Assembly: GCA_017656295.1 (NCBI GenBank)
Contig: JACDOC010000002.1
Coordinates: 124,001 to 188,000 of the forward strand
Origin: Bacillus sp. (in: firmicutes)
GTDB lineage: Bacteria > Bacillota > Bacilli > Bacillales > JACDOC01
Length of the DNA stretch: 64,000 bases
Reading direction: 5' to 3'
Both the position numbers and the translations under genes were made by a program. Below, piece by piece: positions 29,418-38,372 of this stretch. A model generated the notes under the pieces. The model saw only the letters and a program-made list of their open reading frames with translations, did not search any database and was not told the origin of the DNA. Positions within the stretch are counted from its first letter, which is position 1. Each line of letters starts with the position of its first letter.

Positions 29418-30404
29418 ATGAGCTTTTTTAAACGGTTGAAGGAAAAAATTACCCAATCTACTGACACGGTAACGGAAAAATTTAAAGAAGGATTAACGAA
29501 AACGCGAGATAACTTTGCCAATAAAGTTAATGATCTCGTTGCTCGATATCGAAAAGTTGATGAGGAATTTTTCGAAGAATTAGAAGAAATTTTGATTCAA
29601 GCGGACGTCGGATTTAATACAGTGATGGAACTTGTTGATGAATTAAAAATGGAAGCGAAACGTCGCAATATTCAAGATACGTCCGAACTTCAGTCCGTCA
29701 TTTCGGAAAAACTTATTGAAATTTATGAAGGTGGTGAAGAAGGATCACAAGATTTAAATATGCAAGATGGATTAACCGTCATTTTATTTGTCGGTGTTAA
29801 CGGAGTTGGTAAAACAACAACCATCGGAAAACTAGCACACAAATTTAAATCCGAAGGCAAGAAAGTGTTGTTGGCCGCAGGAGATACATTCCGTGCGGGA
29901 GCCATCGAGCAGTTAGAAGTGTGGGGAGAACGAGTTGGTGTTGATGTCATTAAACAAGGGGAAGGTTCTGACCCGGCTGCGGTCATGTTCGATGCAATTC
30001 AAGCGGCCCGAGCACGTAACGTGGATGTTCTTCTTTGCGATACAGCAGGGCGCTTACAAAATAAAGTGAACTTGATGAAAGAGTTAGAGAAAGTGAAGCG
30101 GGTCATTGAACGCGAAATTCCTGGTGCGCCTCATGAAGTACTTCTTGTGCTCGATGCCACTACAGGGCAAAATGCGCTTATTCAAGCGAAGCAATTTAAA
30201 GAGGTAACGAATGTAACGGGTATCGTCTTAACGAAACTTGATGGAACTGCAAAAGGTGGAATTGTATTAGCCATTCGGAACGAATTAAACATTCCGGTAA
30301 AGTTTGTTGGTCTTGGTGAAAAAATGGACGACCTACAACCATTTGATGCAGAAAAATACGTATACGGATTGTTCAGTGAGATTATCGAGAAAAGTGAAGC
30401 ATAA
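29418..30404 (+). CDS. ftsY: Signal recognition particle receptor FtsY
   Basis: SRP receptor GTPase that docks ribosome-SRP complexes to the membrane. The N domain starts MSFFKRLKEKITQ. The G domain has GVNGVGKTTTIGKLAHK, DTAGRLQNK and TKLDGTAKGG, and the protein ends in a membrane-binding helix region. ATG 29418 gives 328 residues, matching B. subtilis (329); an in-frame TTG at 29409 is less likely. AAAGGGTG serves as SD. Like other Bacillus FtsY it lacks the long acidic A domain of E. coli. Confidence 0.96.
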   Translation: MSFFKRLKEKITQSTDTVTEKFKEGLTKTRDNFANKVNDLVARYRKVDEEFFEELEEILIQADVGFNTVMELVDELKMEAKRRNIQDTSELQSVISEKLIEIYEGGEEGSQDLNMQDGLTVILFVGVNGVGKTTTIGKLAHKFKSEGKKVLLAAGDTFRAGAIEQLEVWGERVGVDVIKQGEGSDPAAVMFDAIQAARARNVDVLLCDTAGRLQNKVNLMKELEKVKRVIEREIPGAPHEVLLVLDATTGQNALIQAKQFKEVTNVTGIVLTKLDGTAKGGIVLAIRNELNIPVKFVGLGEKMDDLQPFDAEKYVYGLFSEIIEKSEA

Positions 30405-30409
30405 TTGTC

Positions 30410-30439
30410 AAGCTGGTCTTTTTAAGGCCAGCTTTTTTT
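30410..30439 (+). terminator. Intrinsic terminator after ftsY
   Basis: AAGCTGGTC pairs with GGCCAGCTT (one G-U) across seven bases, followed by a T-run. It ends the smc-ftsY transcript. Confidence 0.85.
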
Positions 30440-30516
30440 ATCGAGTAGTAATTACTCTTCAGTAAAAATAGAAGTTCCAACATTATATACACAGCTAGTG
30501 GTCAAGTAATTATATA

Positions 30517-30941
30517 AAAATAAACGCCCTTTTACTTCTTGCGATTATACCTCTTTCCATTGTTGGGTATTTATTTGCTGTTTTTAACGAATCTTTGTTT
30601 TTCTTATTTGAATGGCTTTTACGCTACTAATTTTAGTTTCAATTATTTTTTTCAATCATAAGCATTGTTAAAATAAAGAGTAGTTTAAAATGGATTCCTA
30701 TCTCTATTCTAGCCTTTCTTGTTCAGTTTTCAGTCTTAAGTTTGTTCTTAGGACCTTTTACCGAGTACCGTATATTCTCTTTATTTTATATTGTTACATT
30801 CCTTGCTGTTGTGGTTTTTATTATAGCCTTTAGAAAAGTAACAAATTCAAATTCATCCCGATAATCTTTTTAATCTTCCCTATAACGTTTACGTTTTATA
30901 TGTTATTGTTAAATAATTTCTGGGGAACAGATTTGAGTTAA
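30517..30941 (+). pseudogene. Decayed integral membrane protein gene (frameshifted)
   Basis: Four consecutive open stretches, alternating between two frames, encode strongly hydrophobic segments: 30517-30627 (KINALLLLAIIPLSIVGYLF...), 30624-30668 (LLILVSIIFF...), 30664-30861 (KWIPISILAFLVQFSVLSLF..., FYIVTFLAVVVFIIAFRK) and 30861-30938 (IIFLIFPITFTFYMLLL). Together they look like a multi-pass membrane protein of about 140 residues broken by at least three frameshifts. No start codon or SD is recognisable. I do not recognise the family. It lies in an 890-base gap where B. subtilis has ftsY and ylxM nearly adjacent, so it is likely an acquired and lost gene. Confidence 0.6.
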
Positions 30942-31002
30942 GTTTTAGATGACTTTATTGTTATGTAGTTTATGCAAAGAAAATACAAGACAATAAATTT
31001 TA

Positions 31003-31126
31003 GGCTATGTTATATGTCAATGTTGATTTTTAGCAAGTGATTCACATGAAGCGAAAGGCGGCGACTTCAAGCGGGAACAAGAAGCCGCAAGACCCTTACT
31101 TGAGCGTAGCGAGGGAAGCGTCTTGC
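31003..31126 (+). mobile_element. MITE-like element, copy 3 (3' truncated)
   Basis: The left terminal repeat is intact (GGCTATGTTATATGTCAATG, then TTGATTTTTAGC), and the core runs to GAGGGAAGCGTCTTGC. The sequence then breaks off. The CCCGCGGAAAGCGTCCGCC part and the right terminal repeat are missing. It lies just after the decayed gene, before the ylxM promoter. Confidence 0.8.
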
Positions 31127-31222
31127 GTATTGTTATAATTAAACGGTGTTTTGAGTATTTCTAACAGAAAAATTAATAACATGATTGTCCATAAACACTT
31201 CTTCAAATGTAAAGATTTTTTC

Positions 31223-31251
31223 TTGACAATAGGGTTAAAAATGTGTATTCT
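31223..31251 (+). promoter_or_regulatory. SigA promoter of ylxM-ffh
   Basis: TTGACA (31223-31228) and TATTCT (31246-31251) are 17 bases apart, 42 bases before the ylxM ATG. ATGTAAAG occurs as a direct repeat on either side (31207-31214 and 31257-31264). Confidence 0.75.
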
Positions 31252-31292
31252 TTCATATGTAAAGTCTTTTCACTTAACAGGGAGGGATAACG

Positions 31293-31625
31293 ATGCTGGA
31301 GAAAACAACGAGAATGAATTACTTATATGATTTTTATCAATCGTTGTTGACTCCGAAGCAACGTAGTTATATGTCCCTCTACTATTTAGACGACTATTCT
31401 TTAGGTGAAATTGCTGAAGAATATGAAGTGAGTCGTCAAGCTGTGTATGATAACATTAAGCGAACGGAAGCCATGCTGGAAGAATACGAAAAGAAATTAT
31501 TGTTATTTCAAAAATTTCAAGAGCGCTCCAAACTTTTGCATCAAATGAAAATCGAGCTTGAGCAAGAGGAAGTTTCAAAAACGAACTTGCTGGCACTCAT
31601 TGAAGCGCTCGAGAAGTTAGATTAG
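31293..31625 (+). CDS. ylxM: YlxM, putative HTH protein associated with SRP
   Basis: A 110-residue UPF0122 protein with [38 protein letters not shown]-type content: a sigma-70 region 4-like helix-turn-helix at about residues 20-60, then a coiled C-terminal half. It always sits before ffh in Bacilli. In Streptococcus YlxM binds SRP components, and a similar role is inferred here. SD AGGGAGGGATAACG precedes the ATG. The gap to ffh is 11 bases. Confidence 0.93.
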   Translation: MLEKTTRMNYLYDFYQSLLTPKQRSYMSLYYLDDYSLGEIAEEYEVSRQAVYDNIKRTEAMLEEYEKKLLLFQKFQERSKLLHQMKIELEQEEVSKTNLLALIEALEKLD

Positions 31626-31636
31626 GAGGCGGCAAT

Positions 31637-32980
31637 ATGGCGTTTGAAGGGTTAGCCGACCGACTGCAAAGTACGATTCAAAAGATCCGCGGCAAAGGGA
31701 AAGTAACAGAAGCGGATGTCAAAGAAATGATGCGAGAAGTACGTTTAGCTCTATTAGAAGCGGACGTCAACTTCAAAGTTGTAAAGCAGTTTGTAAAAAA
31801 GGTGAGCGAACGCGCTGTCGGGCAAGAAGTCATGAAAAGCCTAACCCCTGGACAGCAAGTTATTAAAGTCGTTAAAGAAGAGCTCACCGAATTAATGGGT
31901 GGGGAACAAAGCCAAATTGCGGTAAGCAAAAGACCGCCAACCGTGATCATGATGGTTGGTTTACAAGGTGCAGGTAAAACGACAACAACAGGTAAGCTGG
32001 CCAACTTGTTGCGAAAAAAATATAATCGTAATCCGCTCCTTGTAGCGGCTGATATTTACCGTCCAGCAGCAATTAAACAGTTAGAAACGCTAGGGAAGCA
32101 ACTGAACATGCCTGTTTTTTCTCTAGGGGACAAAGTAAGTCCGGTAGAAATTGCAAAGAAGGCAATCGAAAAAGCGAAAGAAGACCATCATGACTACGTG
32201 ATCATCGATACAGCTGGACGACTGCACGTGGATGAAGAGCTCATGAATGAGCTTAAAGACATTAAAGAGCTAACACAGCCGGATGAAATTTTCCTAGTTG
32301 TCGATGCGATGACAGGACAAGATGCTGTCAACGTAGCCCAAAGCTTTAACGACCAGTTAGGCTTAACAGGAGTTATTTTAACGAAGCTTGATGGCGATAC
32401 TCGAGGAGGAGCCGCGTTATCCATTCGATCCGTCACTCAAACTCCGATTAAATTTGTCGGTATGGGTGAAAAAATGGATGCATTAGAGCCGTTTCATCCA
32501 GAGCGGATGGCGTCTCGGATCCTCGGAATGGGCGATGTGTTAACGCTCATTGAAAAAGCTCAAGCAACCGTTGATCAAGAAAAGGCGAAAGAGCTTGAGC
32601 AAAAAATGCGAACAATGAGCTTTACGCTGGATGACTTTTTAGAACAGCTAGGACAAGTAAGGCAAATGGGTCCTTTAGATGAACTGATTAAAATGCTTCC
32701 AGGAGCTAATCGAATTAAAGGCTTAAATAATTTACAGATTGACGAAAAGCAAATCAGTCATGTCGAAGCAATCATTAGGTCCATGACGAAAGAAGAAAAG
32801 TTACATCCTGAAATTATTAACGCAAGTCGAAGAAAACGAATTGCGAAAGGAAGCGGGACATCGGTTCAAGAAGTCAACCGACTTCTGAAGCAATTCGAAG
32901 AAATGAAGAAAATGATGAAACAAATGTCTAATATGCAACAAAAAGGGAAGAAAAAAGGGATGAAATTCCCGTTTTTCTAA
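31637..32980 (+). CDS. ffh: Signal recognition particle GTPase Ffh
   Basis: SRP54 protein, 447 residues. The N domain is followed by a G domain with GLQGAGKTTTTGKLA (about residue 106), DTAGRLHVDEELM and TKLDGDTRGGAAL. The C-terminal M domain binds scRNA and signal peptides and ends in a Met/Lys-rich tail (EEMKKMMKQMSNMQQKGKKK). SD TAGGAGGCGGC precedes the ATG. It works with FtsY, encoded 1.2 kb upstream. A small GGGA/TCCC stem and T-run lie at its 3' end. Confidence 0.98.
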   Translation: MAFEGLADRLQSTIQKIRGKGKVTEADVKEMMREVRLALLEADVNFKVVKQFVKKVSERAVGQEVMKSLTPGQQVIKVVKEELTELMGGEQSQIAVSKRPPTVIMMVGLQGAGKTTTTGKLANLLRKKYNRNPLLVAADIYRPAAIKQLETLGKQLNMPVFSLGDKVSPVEIAKKAIEKAKEDHHDYVIIDTAGRLHVDEELMNELKDIKELTQPDEIFLVVDAMTGQDAVNVAQSFNDQLGLTGVILTKLDGDTRGGAALSIRSVTQTPIKFVGMGEKMDALEPFHPERMASRILGMGDVLTLIEKAQATVDQEKAKELEQKMRTMSFTLDDFLEQLGQVRQMGPLDELIKMLPGANRIKGLNNLQIDEKQISHVEAIIRSMTKEEKLHPEIINASRRKRIAKGSGTSVQEVNRLLKQFEEMKKMMKQMSNMQQKGKKKGMKFPFF

Positions 32981-33019
32981 TACATTCAATGAAATTTTTA
33001 TGATGTTAAGAAAAAAACC

Positions 33020-33049
33020 TTTACAAACAAATTTACTATTTGTTATTAT
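33020..33049 (+). promoter_or_regulatory. Candidate SigA promoter of rpsP
   Basis: TTTACA (33020-33025) and TATTAT (33044-33049) with an 18-base spacer, 38 bases before the rpsP ATG. Nearby TATACT is an alternative -10 box. Confidence 0.5.
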
Positions 33050-33063
33050 ACTATCTTGTGTGA

Positions 33064-33360
<297 letters not shown>

Positions 33361-33368
33361 TTTTGCGT

Positions 33369-33602
33369 ATGATTGAATTAATTGAAACGATTGTTAAGCC
33401 CCTTGTTTCTTTTCCTGATGAGGTACGGGTAGAAGCCATTGAGGACGATGCAACTATTACGTATCGCCTCTCTGTTCACCCAGAAGATGTTGGAAAGGTT
33501 ATTGGGAAACAAGGGTTGGTAGCCAAAGCGATTCGAACTGTGGTCTACACAGCAACAGGATCGAAACAACAAAAGAAAGTACGCTTTGAAATCGTGGAAT
33601 AG
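33369..33602 (+). CDS. khpA: KhpA, small KH-domain RNA-binding protein (YlqC)
   Basis: A 77-residue single KH domain with the GxxG loop in VGKVIGKQGLVAKAIRTVV. KhpA partners with KhpB/Jag and affects cell elongation and RNA levels in Gram-positives. The start is uncertain: ATG 33369 or TTG 33363. No clear SD precedes either, so translation probably depends on coupling to rpsP, whose stop is eight bases upstream of the ATG. A terminator hairpin follows directly. Confidence 0.9.
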   Translation: MIELIETIVKPLVSFPDEVRVEAIEDDATITYRLSVHPEDVGKVIGKQGLVAKAIRTVVYTATGSKQQKKVRFEIVE

Positions 33603-33624
33603 GGAGGGACATCCTCCCTTTTTC
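33601..33624 (+). terminator. Intrinsic terminator after khpA
   Basis: GGGAGG (33602-33607) pairs with CCTCCC (33613-33618) across five bases and is followed by TTTTT. The G-rich arm resembles an SD but has no start after it. Confidence 0.75.
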
Positions 33625-33705
33625 CATATGTACCTTAGTAATAAGATGTGAAAAGGTACCTCACATTGCCTTTTGACCTCTTATTTCTATTATTGAGGTG
33701 GTTTG

Positions 33706-34089
33706 ATGAAAATCATTCAACCAGTCACAGTAAAGCGGGTATTGACTGAAAGTGCAAAAGAAGAACTACTACAAATGTTTCAAGCCCGAAAATCGAGATG
33801 GGAAAAAGAAATAAATCAATTGAAGTTTGAAATGAAAAAACTTGAAAAAGGGAAAAAAATTGCATCCCCAGTGTTAAAAGCCAATTTTAGTAATGAAATT
33901 CAAATGCGTAAAGAAAAAATAAAGATGGTAGATTTCCAAATCGAACAATTGAACATATTACCTATAGGAAGCGAAATAAAAGATGGAGAAGTCCAAGCGC
34001 TCATCGATATCCAAATTGGTGATCGGTGGGACGAGGTGGTTCCAAAAGAAATCGTCATTAAAGATGGAATTGTTGAGGACATTCGATAG
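33706..34089 (+). CDS. ylqD: YlqD family protein
   Basis: A 127-residue YlqD protein: MKIIQPVTVKRVLTESAKEELL, a Lys/Glu-rich coiled middle, then PIGSEIKDGEVQALIDIQIGDRWDEV. The function is unknown; it is conserved between khpA and rimM in Bacilli. ATG 33706 lies after GAGGTGG; TTG 33703 is a one-codon longer option. Because a terminator precedes it, it may have its own promoter (a weak TTGCCT/TATTAT pair lies upstream). Confidence 0.85.
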   Translation: MKIIQPVTVKRVLTESAKEELLQMFQARKSRWEKEINQLKFEMKKLEKGKKIASPVLKANFSNEIQMRKEKIKMVDFQIEQLNILPIGSEIKDGEVQALIDIQIGDRWDEVVPKEIVIKDGIVEDIR

Positions 34090-34101
34090 AGGTGAAGAAT
34101 C

Positions 34102-34620
34102 ATGGCAAAATGGTTTAATGTTGGAAAAATCGTGAACACCCATGGAATTCGTGGCGAAGTTCGCGTAATTTCTCGTACCGATTTTCCAGAGGAACGTTAT
34201 AAAAAAGGAAATACGTTGTACATATTTATGCCGAATCAATCGGAACCAATACCGGTGATTGTAAAGAGTCATCGGACTCATAAATCGTTTGACCTCTTAA
34301 CGTTTGAAGGCTATAACAATATTAACGAAGTAGAAAAATTCAAAGGTAGCTTATTAAAAATTTCAGAAGAACAATTAGGTGAACTGGAAGAAGGAGAGTT
34401 TTATTTTCACGAAATTATCGGTTGTGATGTGATTACTACTGATGGTGAAGTTATCGGCCAGGTAGCGGAAATTTTAACACCAGGTGCCAACGATGTGTGG
34501 GTCGTAAAAGGACCTAACCGAAAAGAGTTTTATATCCCATATATTGATGATGTCGTAAAAGAAGTCGACATTGACGAGAAAAAAATTACGATTGAACCGA
34601 TAGAAGGGTTACTATCATGA
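34102..34620 (+). CDS. rimM: 16S rRNA processing protein RimM
   Basis: 30S maturation factor that acts with ribosomal protein S19. The 172-residue protein has the N-terminal [19 protein letters not shown] and a C-terminal PRC-barrel ([27 protein letters not shown]). AGAGGTGAAG precedes the ATG. The stop overlaps the trmD start, so the two are translationally coupled. Confidence 0.96.
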   Translation: MAKWFNVGKIVNTHGIRGEVRVISRTDFPEERYKKGNTLYIFMPNQSEPIPVIVKSHRTHKSFDLLTFEGYNNINEVEKFKGSLLKISEEQLGELEEGEFYFHEIIGCDVITTDGEVIGQVAEILTPGANDVWVVKGPNRKEFYIPYIDDVVKEVDIDEKKITIEPIEGLLS

Positions 34621-35354
34621 TGAAAATTGACATATTAACATTATTTCCGGACATGTTTCGTGGTGTCTTCGGTCAATCCATTTTAAAAAAAGCGGAGGAA
34701 AAGAAAGCTGTAACGTATAACCTCGTCAATTTTCGTGATTATGCAGACAATAAGCATCAAACGGTTGATGATTATCCATACGGTGGAGGCGCTGGAATGG
34801 TCTTAAAGCCTCAGCCGATTTTTGATGCTGTTGAAGATTTGAAGAGTAAAAGTACGACGAATCCGCGAATTATTTTAATGTGTCCGCAAGGGGAACGTTA
34901 TACCCAAAAAAAGGCGGAAGAATTAGCGAAGGAAGACCATCTCATTTTAATTTGTGGACATTATGAAGGATTCGACGAACGAATCCGTGAGCACCTAGTT
35001 ACAGATGAAATATCCATTGGGGATTACGTGTTAACAGGTGGGGAACTAGGAGCAATGGTCGTTGTAGATAGTGTCGTCCGATTGCTTCCAGGTGTGTTAG
35101 GCAATGAAACGTCCCACATAAAAGATTCGTTTTCAACCGGACTATTGGAACATCCACACTATACGCGTCCGGCTGATTTTCGAGGGATGAAAGTACCTGA
35201 CGTACTATTGTCCGGAAATCACCGATTAATTGAAGAATGGCGAGAAAAAGAGGCGCTAAAACGGACATGGGAGCGCCGTCCGGATTTATTACATGAATAT
35301 CCATTAACCGAAAAGCAAAAACAATGGATTCAACAGTGGGAAAATGAAAAATAA
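34617..35354 (+). CDS. trmD: tRNA (guanine-N1)-methyltransferase TrmD
   Basis: SPOUT methyltransferase that makes m1G37 and prevents +1 frameshifts. The 245-residue protein has [10 protein letters not shown], the trefoil-knot segments [42 protein letters not shown] and [14 protein letters not shown]. The first of two tandem ATGs (34617) overlaps the rimM stop; the second (34620) is equally possible. Confidence 0.97.
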   Translation: MMKIDILTLFPDMFRGVFGQSILKKAEEKKAVTYNLVNFRDYADNKHQTVDDYPYGGGAGMVLKPQPIFDAVEDLKSKSTTNPRIILMCPQGERYTQKKAEELAKEDHLILICGHYEGFDERIREHLVTDEISIGDYVLTGGELGAMVVVDSVVRLLPGVLGNETSHIKDSFSTGLLEHPHYTRPADFRGMKVPDVLLSGNHRLIEEWREKEALKRTWERRPDLLHEYPLTEKQKQWIQQWENEK

Positions 35355-35357
35355 GCC

Positions 35358-35386
35358 TTGCTTTCACTATTAGACTATGTTATGAT
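35358..35386 (+). promoter_or_regulatory. SigA promoter of rplS
   Basis: TTGCTT (35358-35363) and TATGAT (35381-35386) with a 17-base spacer, directly after trmD. The resulting leader before rplS would be about 95 bases. Confidence 0.65.
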
Positions 35387-35391
35387 AACTG

Positions 35392-35480
35392 TTGTGACTT
35401 GAGCTAAGCATAGCTTGGTCCGTGAAAACGATGTTCCGCTGCAACGAATTTGAGTTTGTAAGAGCATCTGTTGGAAGGAG
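35392..35480 (+). ncRNA. Probable L19 (rplS) autoregulatory leader
   Basis: The 5' UTR between the rplS promoter and its SD contains nested complementary blocks, including GCTAAGCATAGC and the pair GATGTT (35430-35435) with AGCATC (35463-35468). Firmicute rplS genes are known to carry the L19_leader RNA at this place. I judge by position and folding blocks, not by a covariance search. Confidence 0.5.
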
Positions 35481-35489
35481 TTGAGTACG

Positions 35490-35834
35490 ATGCACAAATT
35501 AATTCAAGAGGTAACAAAAGAACAACTTCGCACTGATTTACCTTCATTCCGTCCTGGTGACACTGTTCGCGTACACGTAAAAGTTATCGAAGGTTCTCGC
35601 GAGCGTATCCAGGTATTTGAAGGTGTCGTAATTAAACGCCGCGGTGGCGGAATTAGCGAAACTTTCACAGTTCGCAAAGTTTCTTATGGTGTTGGTGTTG
35701 AGCGTACATTCCCGCTACATACACCAAAAATTGCGAAGATCGAAGTTGTGCGTCGCGGTAAAGTTCGCCGTGCAAAACTTTACTACTTACGTAAATTGCG
35801 CGGTAAAGCTGCTCGTATTAAAGAAATTTTATAA
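35490..35834 (+). CDS. rplS: 50S ribosomal protein L19
   Basis: A 114-residue L19: [65 protein letters not shown] and [13 protein letters not shown] 35490 follows GGAAGGAG; an in-frame TTG at 35481 overlaps the SD region and is rejected. It is followed by a strong terminator. Confidence 0.97.
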   Translation: MHKLIQEVTKEQLRTDLPSFRPGDTVRVHVKVIEGSRERIQVFEGVVIKRRGGGISETFTVRKVSYGVGVERTFPLHTPKIAKIEVVRRGKVRRAKLYYLRKLRGKAARIKEIL

Positions 35835-35854
35835 TGATCAACGTCATCTTCTCA

Positions 35855-35884
35855 AAAAGGAGCTTGAACTATCAAGCTCCTTTT
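35855..35884 (+). terminator. Intrinsic terminator after rplS
   Basis: AAAAGGAGCTTGA pairs perfectly with TCAAGCTCCTTTT across a four-base loop. The T-run is supplied by the right arm. Confidence 0.85.
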
Positions 35885-36046
35885 CCGCTATTTACATATT
35901 CTCGGCATTTGCCGAGTTTTCTTTTACGGACGATTGAAAAAATTTTAGTTGAGAACACAGAAAAAGTGTTTTGCCTTCCGATTTTTATGTAAAATAAATA
36001 ACATGTATAGAAAAAATAAATGGAAAAAACGGTAGGTGTAAGGAAA

Positions 36047-36598
36047 ATGTCCAAACAAAAAAATGAGTGGTGGGAATGGACGAAAGCGCTCCTTATTGCG
36101 GTTGGGCTTGCTTTTGTCATTCGTTATTTTTTATTTACTCCCATTATTGTGGATGGGTTATCGATGATGCCAACACTACAAAATGGGGACAGAATGCTTG
36201 TGAATAAAATAGGCTACAAATTGGGAGAACCGGAACGATTTGATATTGTTGTGTTCCACGCACCCGAAAATAAAGACTATATCAAAAGAGTTATTGGCTT
36301 ACCTGGAGATCGTATTGAATACAAAAACGATACGTTATACATAAATGGAAAAGCGTATGAAGAACCTTATTTAAAGGAATATAAAGAGCAACTACAAGGC
36401 GGTTTATTAACGGAGGATTTTACGTTAAAAGATATTATCGGTCAAGAAACGGTACCTGAAGGACACGTATTTGTAATGGGTGACAACCGTCGCTTTAGTA
36501 AAGATAGCCGACATATCGGACCAGTACGTATAGAAGAAATCATCGGCGAAGCTAGTATCGTTTATTGGCCAATTAGCGAAATTCGGGTTGTAAATTAA
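36047..36598 (+). CDS. lepB: Type I signal peptidase (SipS/LepB family)
   Basis: Membrane protease that removes signal peptides from exported proteins. With start ATG 36047 it has 183 residues: one N-terminal membrane helix (about 12-32, [19 protein letters not shown]), the nucleophile Ser39 in [14 protein letters not shown], the general base Lys80 in [11 protein letters not shown], and the box [13 protein letters not shown]. An in-frame ATG at 36020 lacks an SD. From memory, B. subtilis has no signal peptidase gene between rplS and rbgA, but other Bacilli do. Confidence 0.95.
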   Translation: MSKQKNEWWEWTKALLIAVGLAFVIRYFLFTPIIVDGLSMMPTLQNGDRMLVNKIGYKLGEPERFDIVVFHAPENKDYIKRVIGLPGDRIEYKNDTLYINGKAYEEPYLKEYKEQLQGGLLTEDFTLKDIIGQETVPEGHVFVMGDNRRFSKDSRHIGPVRIEEIIGEASIVYWPISEIRVVN

Positions 36599-36617
36599 GC
36601 TAGGAGGGAATTACATC

Positions 36618-37484
36618 ATGACGATCCAATGGTTTCCAGGCCATATGGCGAAAGCACGTCGAGAAGTAACAGAAAAGCTAAAACTTGTTGATATTATTTT
36701 CGAACTTGTTGATGCACGGTTACCACTTTCATCACGAAATCCGATGATCGACCAAATTATTCAACAAAAACCGCGATTAATGATTTTAAATAAAGCAGAT
36801 ATGGCCGATCCTTCCCGTACAAGTGAATGGATTAACTACTTTAATGAACGCGGCATACGTGCGGTGGCGGTAAATTCCCAAGCTGGCGAGGGAATGAAAC
36901 AAATTGTAACGGCAGCCAAAGAAATATTACAAGAAAAATTTGATCGAATGAAAGCAAAAGGAATTAAGCCACGTGCCATACGAGCCATGATCGTCGGTAT
37001 CCCAAACGTAGGAAAATCGACGCTCATTAATCGCTTGGCGAAAAAAAACATCGCGAAGACTGGCAATACGCCTGGTGTGACAAAAGCGCAACAATGGATT
37101 AAAGTAGGAAAAGAATTAGAACTTTTAGATACTCCGGGAATTTTATGGCCGAAGTTTGAAGACGAACAAATTGGGTACAAATTAGCATTAACAGGTGCGA
37201 TTAAAGATTCGATTCTTAATTTACAAGATATCGCTGTCTTTGCCCTAAGGTTTTTAAACACTTATTATCCAGAGCGATTAAAGGAACGATACGGGTTAGA
37301 AACGATCGACGAACCAATTGTGGAAGCATTTGATGAAATTGGGCGAAAACGCGGATGTTTAATGAGTGGCGGAGAAATCGATTATGATAAAACGTCAGAA
37401 ATTATCATTAGAGATGTACGGATGGAACGTCTTGGCCGCTTAACGTTTGATATACTTGAAGAATACAATGAAGAGGAATCATAA
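36618..37484 (+). CDS. rbgA: Ribosome biogenesis GTPase RbgA (YlqF)
   Basis: Circularly permuted GTPase required for late 50S assembly. The 288-residue protein begins [16 protein letters not shown], then G4 NKAD (about residue 58), G1 [15 protein letters not shown] (about residue 129), and G3 DTPGILWP. The C-terminal ANTAR-like RNA-binding part follows. TAGGAGGGAAT precedes the ATG. It is followed by a long terminator hairpin. Confidence 0.97.
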   Translation: MTIQWFPGHMAKARREVTEKLKLVDIIFELVDARLPLSSRNPMIDQIIQQKPRLMILNKADMADPSRTSEWINYFNERGIRAVAVNSQAGEGMKQIVTAAKEILQEKFDRMKAKGIKPRAIRAMIVGIPNVGKSTLINRLAKKNIAKTGNTPGVTKAQQWIKVGKELELLDTPGILWPKFEDEQIGYKLALTGAIKDSILNLQDIAVFALRFLNTYYPERLKERYGLETIDEPIVEAFDEIGRKRGCLMSGGEIDYDKTSEIIIRDVRMERLGRLTFDILEEYNEEES

Positions 37485-37514
37485 ACGAAATCGGGTACGT
37501 ACCCGGTTTCGTTT
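37484..37514 (+). terminator. Intrinsic terminator after rbgA
   Basis: ACGAAATCGGGTAC pairs with GTACCCGGTTTCGT (one mismatch-type G-U pair), forming a 14-bp hairpin followed by TTTTC. Confidence 0.8.
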
Positions 37515-37580
37515 TCTTACGTTCGGCCTATACATATTTGATTGGTCATTCCGATAAAAACAGTAAATGAGGAGATACAT

Positions 37581-38354
37581 ATGACGAAAACATTAACGAT
37601 CAAAGATGTGGAACAATTATTGCTTCAAATTGATCATGAAGATGACCCAAGATTCATTTCACTTCAAAACGATGAACGTAAAGGGGTTCAACGACTCATC
37701 GACAAATGGAAGAAAGAACGGGCAAAACAAGAGGCAGAAAAGCAACGACTGGAGGAAATGACACAATTTGAACGACAATTACGTCAAGAAGGTTTTACGT
37801 TAATTGCTGGTGTTGATGAAGTAGGAAGAGGACCGTTAGCAGGACCTGTTGTAGCTGCAGCTGTCATATTACCTCCAAGTAGTTTTTTACCTGGACTGAA
37901 TGATTCCAAAAAACTATCGGAAAAAAAGAGAAACGAATTGTTTGAAATGATCAAACAGCAAGCAATATCTATTGGAATTGGCGTCATTTCTGCTGAAGAA
38001 ATTGACCAAATTAACATTTACCAGGCGGCTAAAAAAGCGATGATTCATGCTGTTCAACAATTATCGCCGTTTCCTGAATTTTTATTGATTGATGCCATGG
38101 AGGTCGATGCACCAATTCCACAGCAATCGCTAATAAAAGGCGATGAAAAAAGCCTTTCGATTGCCGCTGCATCCGTTGTGGCAAAAGTGACCCGTGACCG
38201 CATAATGAGAGAATGGGGGAAACAATACCCGGCGTACGGTTTTGAAAAGAACATGGGGTACGGAACGAAAGAACACCTCGAGGCTCTTAAACAACTTGGC
38301 CCATGTTCAATTCATCGAAAAACGTTTTCTCCAGTGAAGGATTATATTCGCTAA
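37581..38354 (+). CDS. rnhB: Ribonuclease HII
   Basis: Cleaves RNA in RNA/DNA hybrids and starts removal of misincorporated ribonucleotides. The catalytic DE pair is Asp79-Glu80 in AGVDEVGRGPLAGPV; the other acidic residues lie in LIDAMEVDAP and the following ASVVAKVTRDR region. A helical N-terminal extension of about 70 residues, typical of Bacillus, precedes the domain. ATG 37581 follows GAGGAGATAC and gives 257 residues (B. subtilis 255). A frame opening at 37542 has no SD. Confidence 0.96.
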   Translation: MTKTLTIKDVEQLLLQIDHEDDPRFISLQNDERKGVQRLIDKWKKERAKQEAEKQRLEEMTQFERQLRQEGFTLIAGVDEVGRGPLAGPVVAAAVILPPSSFLPGLNDSKKLSEKKRNELFEMIKQQAISIGIGVISAEEIDQINIYQAAKKAMIHAVQQLSPFPEFLLIDAMEVDAPIPQQSLIKGDEKSLSIAAASVVAKVTRDRIMREWGKQYPAYGFEKNMGYGTKEHLEALKQLGPCSIHRKTFSPVKDYIR

Positions 38355-38372
38355 TTTAGGAGGAAAATTGTC

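Noticed and set aside
32930-32985. Possible terminator GGGATGAAATTCCCGTTTTT at the end of ffh
   Set aside because: The stem is only four to five pairs and lies within codons conserved for the ffh tail, so I did not call it a terminator.
35644-35937. 97-codon + strand frame overlapping rplS
   Set aside because: It is out of frame within L19 and runs through the rplS terminator; no SD precedes it.
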